In this document: positions 36,801 through 44,877 of the stretch, one piece after another
Numbering within the stretch: position 1 is the stretch's first letter
How the letters are laid out: the number at the start of each line of letters is the position of its first letter
From: Niabella agricola
Lineage (GTDB): Bacteria > Bacteroidota > Bacteroidia > Chitinophagales > Chitinophagaceae
Direction of reading: 5' to 3'
Length of the DNA: 64,000 bases
NCBI RefSeq assembly: GCF_021538615.1
Contig: NZ_JAJHIZ010000003.1
Coordinates: 1,612,001 to 1,676,000, forward strand
Translations under genes and position numbers: made by a program
Notes under the pieces: generated by a model
Databases searched by the model: none
Told to the model about the DNA's origin: nothing
The model's input: the letters and a program-made list of their open reading frames with translations, nothing else

Positions 36801-36999
36801 CGGGTATAAACTTGATATGCTTTCCTCGTGCTGCAAGGTGTGCGCGTACGATCCCCGCAAGGCTATTGCGATCGGTGATGGCTATAGCTTTATAGCCCAA
36901 AGCATCCGCGTGCTCAACCAGCTCCTCCGGATGCGACCCGCCCAGCCGGAAAGTGAAGTTGCTCGTCACCTGCAATTCTGTATATCTTAACGCCTCCAT
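33808..36999 (-). CDS. dnaE2: Error-prone DNA polymerase DnaE2 (DNA polymerase III alpha-like)
   Basis: About 1063 residues from the ATG at 36999, the start that matches the family (MEALRYTELQVTSNFTFRLGG); the longer open frame overlaps imuB. The N-terminal PHP domain is followed by the polymerase core, with catalytic acids in PPDIDIDFEHERREEVIQF, then the helix-hairpin region and a C-terminal OB domain (VRVSGLVLVKQRPGT). It is the replicative-type member of the ImuABC mutasome and carries out damage-induced mutagenic synthesis. It starts 5 bp after imuB and is followed after 18 bp by the MBL gene, so the defence pair may share its transcript. Confidence 0.92.
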   Translation of the reverse strand: MEALRYTELQVTSNFTFRLGGSHPEELVEHADALGYKAIAITDRNSLAGIVRAHLAARGKHIKFIPACRLDLADGPSLLAYPTDRPAYSRLSSLLTRGNLRTEKGKCELYKADVYDYAQGMKFIVVPPAELNKKYDFEPAFKDAVAEYKRILGNHVYLGAIFTYQGNDTKKLFRLSQLSNSCFVPMVAINDVHYHDQKRRELQDILVCIREKCTIFNAGFRLHQNAERYLKPEQEIIRLFRQYPDAIRRTQEIADACTFSLDELRYDYPVELTTGGRTPQQELEMLAWKGAKRRFGEVIPDKIKKSLHEELDFMKRKNYAPYFLNVNKNREFADEQKILNQGRGSAANSVVCYCLGITSVDPSKFRLLFARFMSDDRDEPPDIDIDFEHERREEVIQFIYNTYGRDRAGIVATVTQVHWRTAIRDVGKAMGLSLDAVDFLAKSGYEISAGWLEGKAKAGNGFMATDPHIRKAIELAIEYEGFPRQLGQHTGGFVITNSKLFELCPILNATMEGRTCIEWNKDDIEALGFLKMDILALGMLTCVRKSFNLIEQHYGRTLTLASVPYEDDPRVYDMICQADTIGVFQIESRAQMSMLPRLRPRCFYDLVIQVAIVRPGPIQGDMVHPYLTRRNNPELISYPSKGLEEILGRTLGVPLFQEQAMEIAIVAAGFTPAEADGLRRSMATFKAKGQVTQWRQKLVSGMVERGYQEDFAGRVFKQLEGFGSYGFPESHAASFALLAYISSWIKYYYPDVFCCALLNSQPMGFYQPAQIVIDARKHGVEVRPVDVNFSQWDSTLEAATGKYHAVRLGLRQVGGAKETEMQLLVKSRTQPYRTIDQLHNIGISQASLERLADADAFRSMGLDRRDSLWQIAALADKPVGLFQGQPSESEHEPEVQLPQLSQVEHVLQDYSSTGLSLNAHPVSFVRDRLFRQKVLANKELELWPDGTFVRVSGLVLVKQRPGTASGICFITIEDETGIANLVVFQSVFKTYRKEIMHSRLLMVSGTLQKADNVTHVVVRRCYNMNWLLQEAAKPKELPARVKSKKALEQQVVQGELFPSRSFK

Positions 37000-37004
37000 A
37001 TCCT

Positions 37005-38501
37005 TTACGCAAAAAATCCATGTAAAAACCATTCTGGTGTATGCTGGTCGTAATGACCGGATCGGAATAACCAATAACGTCCACCTTCCTCGTCTTCCAC
37101 AACATAGTAATCCCTTACCAGTCCTTGCTCCAGCCACCATTCCCGTTCTATTCTTTCCGGCCCGTCTGCTTTCCTGACTTTATGAATCTTTCCCTGGTAG
37201 ATAAACAGCATGGGCGGATAATCCGGGATAGGCGCCGTTACCTTTATTGCCTCCGGCACTGGTAATAAACAGATTGGCCGCGGACGATCATCACGCCATT
37301 CAGTAGCTGCCGGTTCATCAATAGATTGGGCTGTCTTATAAGAGCGTTCCGGCCAATAGTGCTCGGTGGGTAAATACCGGCTGATCGCCTTTTCGCCAAC
37401 CTTGCCGGCGATCCTGTCCAAAAGATTCGCCAGCTCTGAATTTCCATCCCCATCCCCTAATGCAGCCCAAAGAGTTTCCTGCTCAACGGTAAGCTCATCG
37501 ACTACCGGCGCTTCCAGGATAAACAGCTCTATGCCTAGCCCTGGCCGGATGGTGTCTATTTTTTGTTCAAACAGTTTAAGCAGATGCGGCACGCTGCGTA
37601 CCGCCCTGTTTGTCCCGATGCTCATTTCCTGTACCTGGCCGTCCACCCGGTACGCTTTAAAGATCGCAGTGCGCAATCCTTTATGCTCTTTCAGCAATTG
37701 TACAGACAATTGCTCCAGCAATGTTTTTAAAGCCATGTCTATTGCGGCCCTTGTGCGTACCGGTTCCAGGCAGGGCAGGCGCTGCTGGAAAATAACTGCG
37801 GGGAATACCGGTTGTAAGGGCTCTATAGCCTGGCCTAATGCCTGATCCAGCCTTATGAGCAGCGCCTGACCAAAGCGACGGCGGAGCACTGTTGCAGGCA
37901 TCGACATAAAACTATCATTCCGGTAAAAGCCCAACCTGCGCATTTTTTCGACCATTGAGGGGTCAAGCCGCAGCGCCATCGGCGGCAGCGCAGCAATGGC
38001 TTCATATTGTTTCCCTGCCGGTATAATTTCGTCCGTACCAAAGCGGGCAACGCCCCATGCGCAGCCGATCGTGTCGGCAATAGCAGCTTTTACGTTATAG
38101 CCTAAACCAGCCAGCTTCGTCTTGATGTCTGCCAGGTATCGCGCTTCGCCACCCCAGAGGTGCGGGCAACCACTGATATCCAGGAGCAGGCCATCCGGTA
38201 AATCCAGCGCTACCACCGGGGTGAACCGGAGGCTCCATTCCGCTAAAGTATGCAGCAGCTTTTGCTCTACACCGGGTTTATCATGGAATATCTTCAGCTC
38301 GGGCAGCATAGCCCGGGCATCGGCTACCACCATACCGGGATTGATTCCTTTCTTCAGGGCCACCGGGCTTGCGGCTTTTACCAACATGCGGCCCCGTTGG
38401 GGTACCGCAACGACAAAGGCCAGCGGTTTTAATTCTGGGCGCAGCCGGATGCCTCTTTCGGCAACGAGATTTGGGAACCATATCGATAAATATCTGCGCA
38501 T
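37005..38501 (-). CDS. imuB: ImuB-like Y-family DNA polymerase-related protein
   Basis: A 498-residue Y-family polymerase homologue (MRRYLSIWFPNLVAERGIRLRP). The palm and little-finger domains are recognisable (LLDISGCPHLWGGE and LDQALGQAIEPLQP). ImuB proteins usually lack polymerase catalytic acids and act as a hub that binds the sliding clamp, ImuA and DnaE2. It starts 2 bp after imuA, indicating coupling. The C-terminal part carries a conserved IHKVRKADGPERIEREWW segment seen in the family. Confidence 0.88.
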   Translation of the reverse strand: MRRYLSIWFPNLVAERGIRLRPELKPLAFVVAVPQRGRMLVKAASPVALKKGINPGMVVADARAMLPELKIFHDKPGVEQKLLHTLAEWSLRFTPVVALDLPDGLLLDISGCPHLWGGEARYLADIKTKLAGLGYNVKAAIADTIGCAWGVARFGTDEIIPAGKQYEAIAALPPMALRLDPSMVEKMRRLGFYRNDSFMSMPATVLRRRFGQALLIRLDQALGQAIEPLQPVFPAVIFQQRLPCLEPVRTRAAIDMALKTLLEQLSVQLLKEHKGLRTAIFKAYRVDGQVQEMSIGTNRAVRSVPHLLKLFEQKIDTIRPGLGIELFILEAPVVDELTVEQETLWAALGDGDGNSELANLLDRIAGKVGEKAISRYLPTEHYWPERSYKTAQSIDEPAATEWRDDRPRPICLLPVPEAIKVTAPIPDYPPMLFIYQGKIHKVRKADGPERIEREWWLEQGLVRDYYVVEDEEGGRYWLFRSGHYDQHTPEWFLHGFFA

Positions 38502-38503
38502 GA

Positions 38504-39226
38504 CTAACTTACTTTTTTAATGGCGATAGGTAACGCAGGGGCTTTCTTTGTTGCAATCTCAAAACCGGTTTCTGTCCAATATACCTGCCATTGGCCGGGT
38601 TTACCATTACGGATTTTAGATAATTCTACATTCCAGGCAGGAATGCCTACGCCAGGTATACCGGTTTCCATACTGGGAAGCGGCCGGATGCTCCACCGGG
38701 AAACACAGGCGACATTTCCTGCGGGGCCCTTTACATTCCGGTGAATAAAACCGGTGACATGACTTTTTTCAACCGCAAGCTGCAGCCTGCGGGACTCGGT
38801 AAAGGTCAGCTCGGGTATCTCGCTGATAACTGCTGCCAGTGATCCGCATTTTAATCCTTCTTCAATAATCCAAAGCGCATCTTTTGTATTGGTCGCCTGT
38901 ACAAAGATGACCTGGTCGGGCCGGACGCCAAATGCTTTTAGTGCTACAGGGAACACGGTTCGCTGCCGGCTTATCCAAAGACAGGAGCCTTTACACATCA
39001 GCGTGCCGAGCAGACCTGATATGAAACCGGTGGTCGCGGCTGCTTCGTCTTTTGAATGGCTTAAAAATTCATGCACTGCGCTGACCGGGAAGGTCTGGTT
39101 CGGAAAAGCCTGATTAATTATACCTAAGCCGGTATCCCTGCGTTCCGATTCCAGGGGTACACGCAGCCCCTGCATATCCAGGATCTCCTTTTGTAATTGT
39201 GCTAATATGTCCGGTTTTGTCACCAT
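38504..39226 (-). CDS. imuA: ImuA-like protein of the mutasome (RecA/SulA-like)
   Basis: About 240 residues from the ATG at 39226; the open frame starts 27 codons earlier in the operator region. RecA-fold features are AVHEFLSHSKDEAAATTGFISGLL and IFVQATNTKDALWIIEEGL. In other bacteria ImuA partners ImuB and DnaE2 in SOS mutagenesis. It is the first gene of the run imuA-imuB-dnaE2-MBL-protease/STAND. The divergent LexA-like gene starts 68 bp away, with two palindromes between them. Confidence 0.85.
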   Translation of the reverse strand: MVTKPDILAQLQKEILDMQGLRVPLESERRDTGLGIINQAFPNQTFPVSAVHEFLSHSKDEAAATTGFISGLLGTLMCKGSCLWISRQRTVFPVALKAFGVRPDQVIFVQATNTKDALWIIEEGLKCGSLAAVISEIPELTFTESRRLQLAVEKSHVTGFIHRNVKGPAGNVACVSRWSIRPLPSMETGIPGVGIPAWNVELSKIRNGKPGQWQVYWTETGFEIATKKAPALPIAIKKVS

Positions 39227-39248
39227 TTTCACAAGAAAAATCACGTTT

Positions 39249-39263
39249 GTTACTATTAGTAAC
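39249..39263. promoter_or_regulatory. Candidate LexA-like operator 1 (GTTACT-ATT-AGTAAC)
   Basis: A perfect 6-bp inverted repeat with a 3-bp spacer, in the divergent gap between imuA and the S24 regulator. It lies beside the TATCTTTG -7 box (39265-39272) of the regulator. A second related palindrome follows 23 bp away. Confidence 0.65.
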
Positions 39264-39264
39264 A

Positions 39265-39272
39265 TATCTTTG
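39265..39272 (+). promoter_or_regulatory. -7 promoter element of the LexA-like regulator (TATCTTTG)
   Basis: A perfect TAnnTTTG, flanked on both sides by the two palindromes, so binding of the regulator would block it. A TTTG sits only 15 bp upstream (39246-39249), shorter than the usual spacing. Confidence 0.55.
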
Positions 39273-39286
39273 TTACCAATTATAAC
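39272..39286. promoter_or_regulatory. Candidate LexA-like operator 2 (GTTACCAATTATAAC)
   Basis: An imperfect palindrome that keeps the outer GTTA/TAAC of operator 1, centred 23 bp downstream of it. Two sites about two helical turns apart suggest cooperative binding and control of both divergent promoters. Confidence 0.5.
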
Positions 39287-39294
39287 CATATAGT

Positions 39295-40098
39295 ATGGCT
39301 CTTGCAAAAATTTTTTTCCACCAGAACATCCGTTTTTTAAGGGAGCGGCGGCGCTTCAGCCAGGAGGACTTTGCGCAAAGAATTGGTATTACGCGTGTTA
39401 AACTTCATGCTTTGGAATCAGGTAGAACAAAAAATCCGACAGCGGAGGACTTTGTTAAATTCTCGGAATATTTCAAAATTTCCATTGATGCGCTCCTGAA
39501 AACCGACCTGTCGAAATTGGGGGAAATCAAATTGCGTGACCTGGAGGCCGGAAATGATGTTTATATGAGCGGAGAAAAAATGCGCGTGCTGGCGATCACC
39601 GTTGATAAAAACAACCGGGAAAATGTGGAGTATGTGCCAGTAAAAGCAAAGGCAGGTTATCTAAGGGGGTATTCTGACCCGGAGTTCCTGGCGACATTGC
39701 CAAAGATATCTAAGCCGAATTTACCAAAACATGGCACCTTCCGCACCTTTCCTATTGAAGGGGAATCGATGCTGCCCATACCGGACAACAGCGATGTTAC
39801 GGTTCAGTATATCGAAGACTGGCGAACAATAAAGCCGGGCACTCCCTGCCTGCTTACCTTGGAGGGTGATCCTAGGGAAATAGTGTTTAAAATGGTTACC
39901 GTACAGGGCAATGAGCTGTTACTGCAATCCCTGAACACCGAATATAAACCCTATACCATCCCTGCCGCTGACGTGTTGGAGATATGGAGTTTCTATAGCT
40001 ATGAAACAAAGCAGTTTCCGGAGCCGGCAAGCGAGCTGCAAAGTATCGGGGAGCATGTGAGGCAGATACTGTGTCAACTGCAAAAAGTGAAGAAGTAA
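39295..40098 (+). CDS. LexA-like transcriptional regulator (XRE HTH plus S24 peptidase domain)
   Basis: 267 residues. The N-terminal XRE helix-turn-helix (about 9-62: FLRERRRFSQEDFAQRIGI, then HALESGRTKNPTAEDF) is joined to a C-terminal S24 domain with Ser158 (IEGESML) and Lys199 (EIVFKMV), the self-cleavage dyad. An Ala-Gly bond at A120-G121 (VKAKAGYLRGY) is a candidate cleavage site. It should repress the divergent imuA operon until DNA damage triggers its autolysis. Unlike classical LexA, the HTH is of the XRE (phage CI-like) class. Confidence 0.87.
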   Translation: MALAKIFFHQNIRFLRERRRFSQEDFAQRIGITRVKLHALESGRTKNPTAEDFVKFSEYFKISIDALLKTDLSKLGEIKLRDLEAGNDVYMSGEKMRVLAITVDKNNRENVEYVPVKAKAGYLRGYSDPEFLATLPKISKPNLPKHGTFRTFPIEGESMLPIPDNSDVTVQYIEDWRTIKPGTPCLLTLEGDPREIVFKMVTVQGNELLLQSLNTEYKPYTIPAADVLEIWSFYSYETKQFPEPASELQSIGEHVRQILCQLQKVKK

Positions 40099-40150
40099 GA
40101 CAACGAAAATCACCCTACTATTCAACTCAACCCAATCGTATCGTTTATAC

Positions 40151-40165
40151 TTAGGCAATACCTAA
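40151..40165. promoter_or_regulatory. Inverted repeat upstream of the 563-residue protein (TTAGG-CAATA-CCTAA)
   Basis: A perfect 5-bp inverted repeat with a 5-bp spacer, 20 bp before the start of the next gene. The half-sites match those at 191-204 near the MntR-like gene, but the spacer differs by one base. It could be an operator; the cognate regulator is unknown. Confidence 0.35.
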
Positions 40166-40184
40166 AGCAACCAACCTAAACATT

Positions 40185-41876
40185 ATGATCCCCATCGCTA
40201 TCATTGGCTATACAGACATTTACAACACTGAACTCCCAGAGGATCACTTTTCTTTACTAAGGAATTATCCTACTGATTGGATAATTTTATACCTGTCTAA
40301 AATTAACGCCATCCTTTTTAAAGAGGAACATGTGGGTAAACAAGCAGTAGCAATATTTGAGCAGGTCTTTCTAAAATGGGAACCCCAAGGCCCGAAGTAT
40401 AGAAATCTCTTGAATCAAGTATTGAGCAATGGCGATCAGGCATTTTTCTCTATTCAGTCCATATCATATCTTATAAAGGCTAGTTTAGAAAATTTTCGTC
40501 CCCTTGACGAACATGAAAACGTTGATCTTAAGGTTTTTTATAAAGCGCTTTTTGATACCATACTTATCCACAATACTTTAGTTTATCGAATGGATGATAC
40601 ATCCATTGAAACTCATAAAGGATTGTGGGCTATAGCGATCAGACAGCAAAACTATATACGAGATCTCAACGGCCTTATTTATACAGGTCCTATTAAGTTT
40701 CTGTTGGTCGAACGATACTTTAGTCAGACTTCGGAAGGAAAAGAAGTATTGGTTTCATTTCAAGAAAAAATGGGATTGGGAAACTTCTGGAATTTTGCAA
40801 AGACATTTATGTCCCTCATGGAAAGTGCATTAACGCAAAGCCGGCAAGGAAGCTATATTTTAGAGCGTGAAGACACTCCACCGCAACTGCTGGAACATTT
40901 CTGTTATAAAAAGCAAGACACAAATGGCCCCCTCACTATACACATGGATATCATTCCCCGGCCATTTTATGAAATTGATAATGCGCATCTTGCTGTATTG
41001 GATTTCAGCTATTTCCGATATTTGCTGGATCAGGGTGTATTTTGGATCATCTACAATAATTCCACACTCCGCGATGACAGTCTTCAAAAAGGCTTCAATA
41101 CATTTCAATCCGTTGTTGGCAAACATTTTTTCGAGCAATTTCTGGTCGGCAACTTGTTGAAAGCAATTTACAGGCGACCGCAACACATTTTGCTTTCTGA
41201 TGACCAATTTGGAGATTTCTGGATAAAGCCTAATCACCGCGACATAATCATAGTTGAAGTAAAGATGGCTGATATAAATCCTAAGACCACTGAATTATTT
41301 GATACTGAAAAGTTTGAAAATTTTATACGTGAAAACTATGCAAAATCGAAAAATGAAAAAGGCGGAGCCAAAGGTGTCTATCAACTGATCAGGCAGCTCA
41401 ACCTACTGCAAAGTTTTACTCCAGATGTTCAAAAACGTTTAAAGTTACAATCACTGAAAAATATCACAGTTTATCCAATCATCATATATTCTGACTCAAT
41501 CCTGGATGCCGTCGGAGTTAATGCTTTCGTTGATGAGATATTTCAGAGTGCCAAAAATGCCCACGCTTATTCATTCAAGATAAATCCACTCACAATGATT
41601 GGTGTCAATAATTTATTGGATCATTTCAAATTATTTTATGATGATGCTAACGCTTTACTATCGTTAATTTCCGATTATCAAAAATATTTAATAAAGCGAC
41701 GAAAGAAGTACAGTAAAGCCCCCAACGCCTATGCTTTCTATCAGCAAAATACATCTCTATTTGAATATACTTCCAAAAAGTATCCGGTGGCCAAGAGTAA
41801 TCAATTAGAAAACCTGATTGTTTTTAGAAATCTGCTTAATAGTGGACATTTTGGTCATAGCGACATAAAGCTTTAA
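40185..41876 (+). CDS. Hypothetical protein with PD-(D/E)XK nuclease-like site
   Basis: Not assigned to a named family. 563 residues, soluble, no signal peptide. The C-terminal half contains D344 (FGDFWIKPN) and E358-V-K360 (IIIVEVKMAD), the pattern of a PD-(D/E)XK nuclease core, preceded by a helix with possible Glu317 (HFFEQFLVG) and followed by a helix rich in Lys. The N-terminal 300 residues are helical and of unknown role, perhaps recognition. A 156-residue protein follows 32 bp downstream, probably in the same transcript. A restriction or antiphage role is plausible from composition and neighbourhood; it is inference. Confidence 0.65.
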   Translation: MIPIAIIGYTDIYNTELPEDHFSLLRNYPTDWIILYLSKINAILFKEEHVGKQAVAIFEQVFLKWEPQGPKYRNLLNQVLSNGDQAFFSIQSISYLIKASLENFRPLDEHENVDLKVFYKALFDTILIHNTLVYRMDDTSIETHKGLWAIAIRQQNYIRDLNGLIYTGPIKFLLVERYFSQTSEGKEVLVSFQEKMGLGNFWNFAKTFMSLMESALTQSRQGSYILEREDTPPQLLEHFCYKKQDTNGPLTIHMDIIPRPFYEIDNAHLAVLDFSYFRYLLDQGVFWIIYNNSTLRDDSLQKGFNTFQSVVGKHFFEQFLVGNLLKAIYRRPQHILLSDDQFGDFWIKPNHRDIIIVEVKMADINPKTTELFDTEKFENFIRENYAKSKNEKGGAKGVYQLIRQLNLLQSFTPDVQKRLKLQSLKNITVYPIIIYSDSILDAVGVNAFVDEIFQSAKNAHAYSFKINPLTMIGVNNLLDHFKLFYDDANALLSLISDYQKYLIKRRKKYSKAPNAYAFYQQNTSLFEYTSKKYPVAKSNQLENLIVFRNLLNSGHFGHSDIKL

Positions 41877-41908
41877 AATTATCTTACAGACCAATGAAGG
41901 GTTTGACA

Positions 41909-42364
41909 ATGAAAAGCAAATTGAAAAAAGAACTATCAGCATTCGAACAAATCAAGGATGAACTTAAAAAGGACAGCGTTCTGATACACTCGACCGGATT
42001 TGTTTATAACGACTCTATACACAGTCCGTTGTCATTAAAACAAATCGCATATTTAAAAAACGAGGGATTGCTTACAGATTACAATGAACGGCCAGGAAAA
42101 AAAGACCGCTCAATCCCCGCTTCAATTTATGTTGGAGGGATAAATTGCATTACATTTTTTGTGAAACAGGAAATTGTTGGAGGCGAAGTACACGAACACC
42201 TGCTAGTATATAATCGTGACGCGGGAAATGAGCTTTCCTGTATCAGTAATTTATATTCTGTCACCCAAGATGAAGAGGTCACGCATATGGACATCCGGGT
42301 AGACAAAATTAATGGCTCAATGAATTATGTCACTATAAAACATGATAAAATAACCGGGCTATAA
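41909..42364 (+). CDS. Small hypothetical partner of the nuclease-like protein
   Basis: Not recognised. About 151 residues from the ATG at 41909 (another in-frame ATG lies 15 bp earlier). A lysine-rich helical N-terminus (KSKLKKELSAFEQIKDELKK) precedes a mixed alpha/beta part (ASIYVGGINCITFFVKQEIVGGEVHEHLLVYN). No signal peptide. It lies 32 bp after the nuclease-like gene on the same strand and is followed by a strong terminator, so the two genes form a unit. It may be a regulatory or immunity partner; nothing in the sequence decides this. Confidence 0.6.
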   Translation: MKSKLKKELSAFEQIKDELKKDSVLIHSTGFVYNDSIHSPLSLKQIAYLKNEGLLTDYNERPGKKDRSIPASIYVGGINCITFFVKQEIVGGEVHEHLLVYNRDAGNELSCISNLYSVTQDEEVTHMDIRVDKINGSMNYVTIKHDKITGL

Positions 42365-42466
42365 ACAACTATTTCAGAATATTGCATTTGGGGTTTTCAT
42401 TTAGTTATTTCGTTAGAATCTCTTAGTGCCAATTTTATCGGCGGACTGATTTTATTATAAAAACGA

Positions 42467-42490
42467 TAGGCCCCCTCGACAGGGGGCTTA
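42467..42490. terminator. Bidirectional intrinsic terminator between convergent genes
   Basis: TAGGCCCCCT pairs with AGGGGGCTTA around loop CGAC (10 bp, one G-T pair), flanked by AT-rich sequence. It ends the 40185-42364 unit and probably also the convergent AraC gene. The left arm contains the 13-mer shared with the region upstream of the integrase. The rest of 42365-42671 shows no gene. Confidence 0.75.
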
Positions 42491-42671
42491 TATATATGCC
42501 CTGATACTGACGAAAACTCTTCGTATTTACATAATACAGACTAAAAATTGATGAGTATGTGTTGTGAGGTTACACAGGTATAAAATGGCTGCAACCAAGG
42601 TATAACTGATTATAATTGTGAAAGCAAAAATAGCAGTACAAAAAACAGCCACATAGAGCAAACACGACATC

Positions 42672-43499
42672 CTATCTTTTGCCCTCAATCAACGAGAGTA
42701 CCCCCAACGCCTGTCGACCCTCGGGGCTTTCAGGGTTGACTCCCGTAAACTGCTTAAAGTCATTAATGAGATGCATCTGATCGGCATAACCGTATTCGTA
42801 GGTAACCTGTAACCAGGTTTTATCTGGGTTTGCCTGTTTATAGCGGCAGGCATTGGAGAACCGGGTTATCCGGGCATAAAGTTTCGGAGGAACTCCCAGC
42901 ATCATTTGTGACTTTCTTTCAAACTGCCTAATGCTCAGCGCCGCCCAGTCAGCAGCCTGCCTTATGGAAATATTTCCATTGTGCTTTACCAGCTCTGCAA
43001 TAGCCAGGTCATAAGGCGTAATCGGTTTCAACAAGGCGGCACGTTGCAGCAAAAAGGATTCAAGTATTTCAAAAGCAGCGTAGTTATCAGCTGCCCCCGC
43101 CAGTCTTTCTGACAGATCCCGGGATTGTTTTGCCAGCACAAGGGATAGATCAAGGCCATCGGTCAGTTCATACATCGGAATACCTAGCAGCCGGTAAAGT
43201 CCCCCAGGCCGGAAAGAAATACGTGCAATATGTTTGCACTTGCCCAGGTCCACTATATCATTGACCAGCTGAGGGCCAACAATAAAATTCCGAGGGTATT
43301 TGATAAAGCCTTTCTGTGGATCGGTCTGCACAAGACAAGCGTCGCCGGCAATCGTAAAATAAAGATGCTCAGTAACAAACTGGGGATAAACCTGTATAGA
43401 AGAAACTCCATGCTTTTCGAAATCAATGTTCATAAAAGAAATGGATTCAACCCACTCCCGCAATACCGGGCGGACAGGTAAGATCAGGTGAGGCAACAT
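42672..43499 (-). CDS. AraC-family transcriptional regulator
   Basis: 275 residues. The C-terminal AraC/XylS DNA-binding domain (about 165-265) has two HTHs: ISIRQAADWAALSIRQFERKS, then WLQVTYEYGYADQMHLINDFKQFTGVNPE. The N-terminal part is a cupin-like sensory domain of the DUF6597 kind (ISFRPGGLYRLLGIP). It is convergent with the nuclease-like unit. The target is unknown; a second AraC gene starts 0.4 kb away in the opposite direction, before the SusCD cluster. Confidence 0.87.
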   Translation of the reverse strand: MLPHLILPVRPVLREWVESISFMNIDFEKHGVSSIQVYPQFVTEHLYFTIAGDACLVQTDPQKGFIKYPRNFIVGPQLVNDIVDLGKCKHIARISFRPGGLYRLLGIPMYELTDGLDLSLVLAKQSRDLSERLAGAADNYAAFEILESFLLQRAALLKPITPYDLAIAELVKHNGNISIRQAADWAALSIRQFERKSQMMLGVPPKLYARITRFSNACRYKQANPDKTWLQVTYEYGYADQMHLINDFKQFTGVNPESPEGRQALGVLSLIEGKR

Positions 43500-43908
43500 A
43501 ACTTTTAGTATTGGTTTAATACCAAATTACCAACCTGAGTCTATATGTAGAGTAGCAAATATATATGTGCGGACAATCTGATCATTTTCGCTATTGGCTA
43601 CAATTTGATCGGAGAGAGAAACATCATTATTACGTCTATCTCCTCCGATTGTGTATCCTCTTAGAATTACCAACCTGGCACAAAAACGCATCCCCATATC
43701 GGCAAAGTTTAGTAGCTTAGCATAAAGAGCAATGCCAATGCTGTATTGATATGCGATGACCTGAAAGCAATGCGAGAAAGCTTACCCGCTGCTTCTGATA
43801 CCATTTGCATCATCCGTGATCATAGCTGCATTACCGCTCAATGCCAGGCCCCTTGGGGCTGCCCTCGTACATTCCCTTCCGTAATGCATTGAACCTAACT
43901 GTGTGCCA
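43500..43908. other. Intergenic stretch between divergent AraC genes
   Basis: No gene is supported. It should contain the promoters of both AraC regulators. A short CAGGCCCC/GGGGCTG hairpin occurs near 43849. No convincing TAnnTTTG with a -33 partner was identified. Confidence 0.5.
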
Positions 43909-44877
43909 ATGCATAATAAAAACATAGCCATGAAAGTCCCCTACTCCTACAGTCCTCATCCTCCTACGACTTCTGTTTCCGAAACAACAGACCGGCTACC
44001 TTACTGGAGCAGGGTGACCATCCCATCTGCTCAAACTGTTCGGCATATTAAAGCCCCTCACGCAGAGATCGTTGTCCAGCAGCTGATCCGAAAACCCTTT
44101 GTTGTTGAGTCCGTGGAGCTGAATGCGCGTAAAAATTTCGATTTTGCCATAGAGGTTAAAGAAAAAATATTCATGCTGTACTTCCTGCTGGAGGGCAACG
44201 CCGCCTTTAAGAGCGAACAGGGTCGACACATCGCCAAAGCTCAGGGTAACCAGTTCTTTTTTACGCAAAACCAGCCCGGCAATTACTTTGCAGGTCATCA
44301 GCCGGGTCGCCATACTTCATTGATGATCACCATATCCAAAAGCTGGATCAAAAAGGCGGGAACCGCATTTTCCAACCTTTCAACAGAAATAGCCCGCTTT
44401 CTTGCCAGCAAGCGCTTTTCTATGACGATGCCTGCTATGCGCATGGATAAGCGTATTCATATCCTTATACGTGAACTGTATACAAGGACTACAAATAACT
44501 TGCCCGCACTTGACGGCCTTTTACGCTTGTATGTTGCGCAGGTACTGGAGCGTTATAATATGTTGCTGGAAGAGCGGCGCGGAATGCTGGCCTTTAAGGT
44601 CAGGGAATATCTTGATCAAAACTATACAAACCCGGATATAGGCCTGTCATTTTTAGCGAAACATTTTGACGTCTCAGAAAGAACACTCTGGAATCAGTTC
44701 CGCCAGGTATTCCATACCACTATCCACGCCTACTACACGGAATTACGTTTGCTTCTGGCTGACAGGCTGCTGGCTGAAGGCAAAGCGCCAAAGGATATTT
44801 ATAACCTGGTGGGCTACCATACTGAACGGGCGTTCCGCTATGCTTTGCTCCGGCACCAGCAAACAAACAAGGGTTAA
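43909..44877 (+). CDS. AraC-family transcriptional regulator
   Basis: About 322 residues from the ATG at 43909 (GTG at 43903 and ATG at 43930 are alternatives). The C-terminal AraC domain (about 230-320) includes DIGLSFLAKHFDVSERTLWNQF and APKDIYNLVGYHTERAFRYALLRHQ. The N-terminal part resembles a cupin ligand-binding domain (FMLYFLLEGNAAFKSEQGR). Similar architecture occurs in Bacteroidota near SusCD-type clusters. It is the plausible regulator of the following DUF6520/SusCD genes, by proximity only. Confidence 0.84.
   Translation: MHNKNIAMKVPYSYSPHPPTTSVSETTDRLPYWSRVTIPSAQTVRHIKAPHAEIVVQQLIRKPFVVESVELNARKNFDFAIEVKEKIFMLYFLLEGNAAFKSEQGRHIAKAQGNQFFFTQNQPGNYFAGHQPGRHTSLMITISKSWIKKAGTAFSNLSTEIARFLASKRFSMTMPAMRMDKRIHILIRELYTRTTNNLPALDGLLRLYVAQVLERYNMLLEERRGMLAFKVREYLDQNYTNPDIGLSFLAKHFDVSERTLWNQFRQVFHTTIHAYYTELRLLLADRLLAEGKAPKDIYNLVGYHTERAFRYALLRHQQTNKG

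Noticed and set aside
36999..37140. Longer N-terminus for dnaE2
   Set aside because: It would overlap imuB; the family start matches the ATG at 36999.
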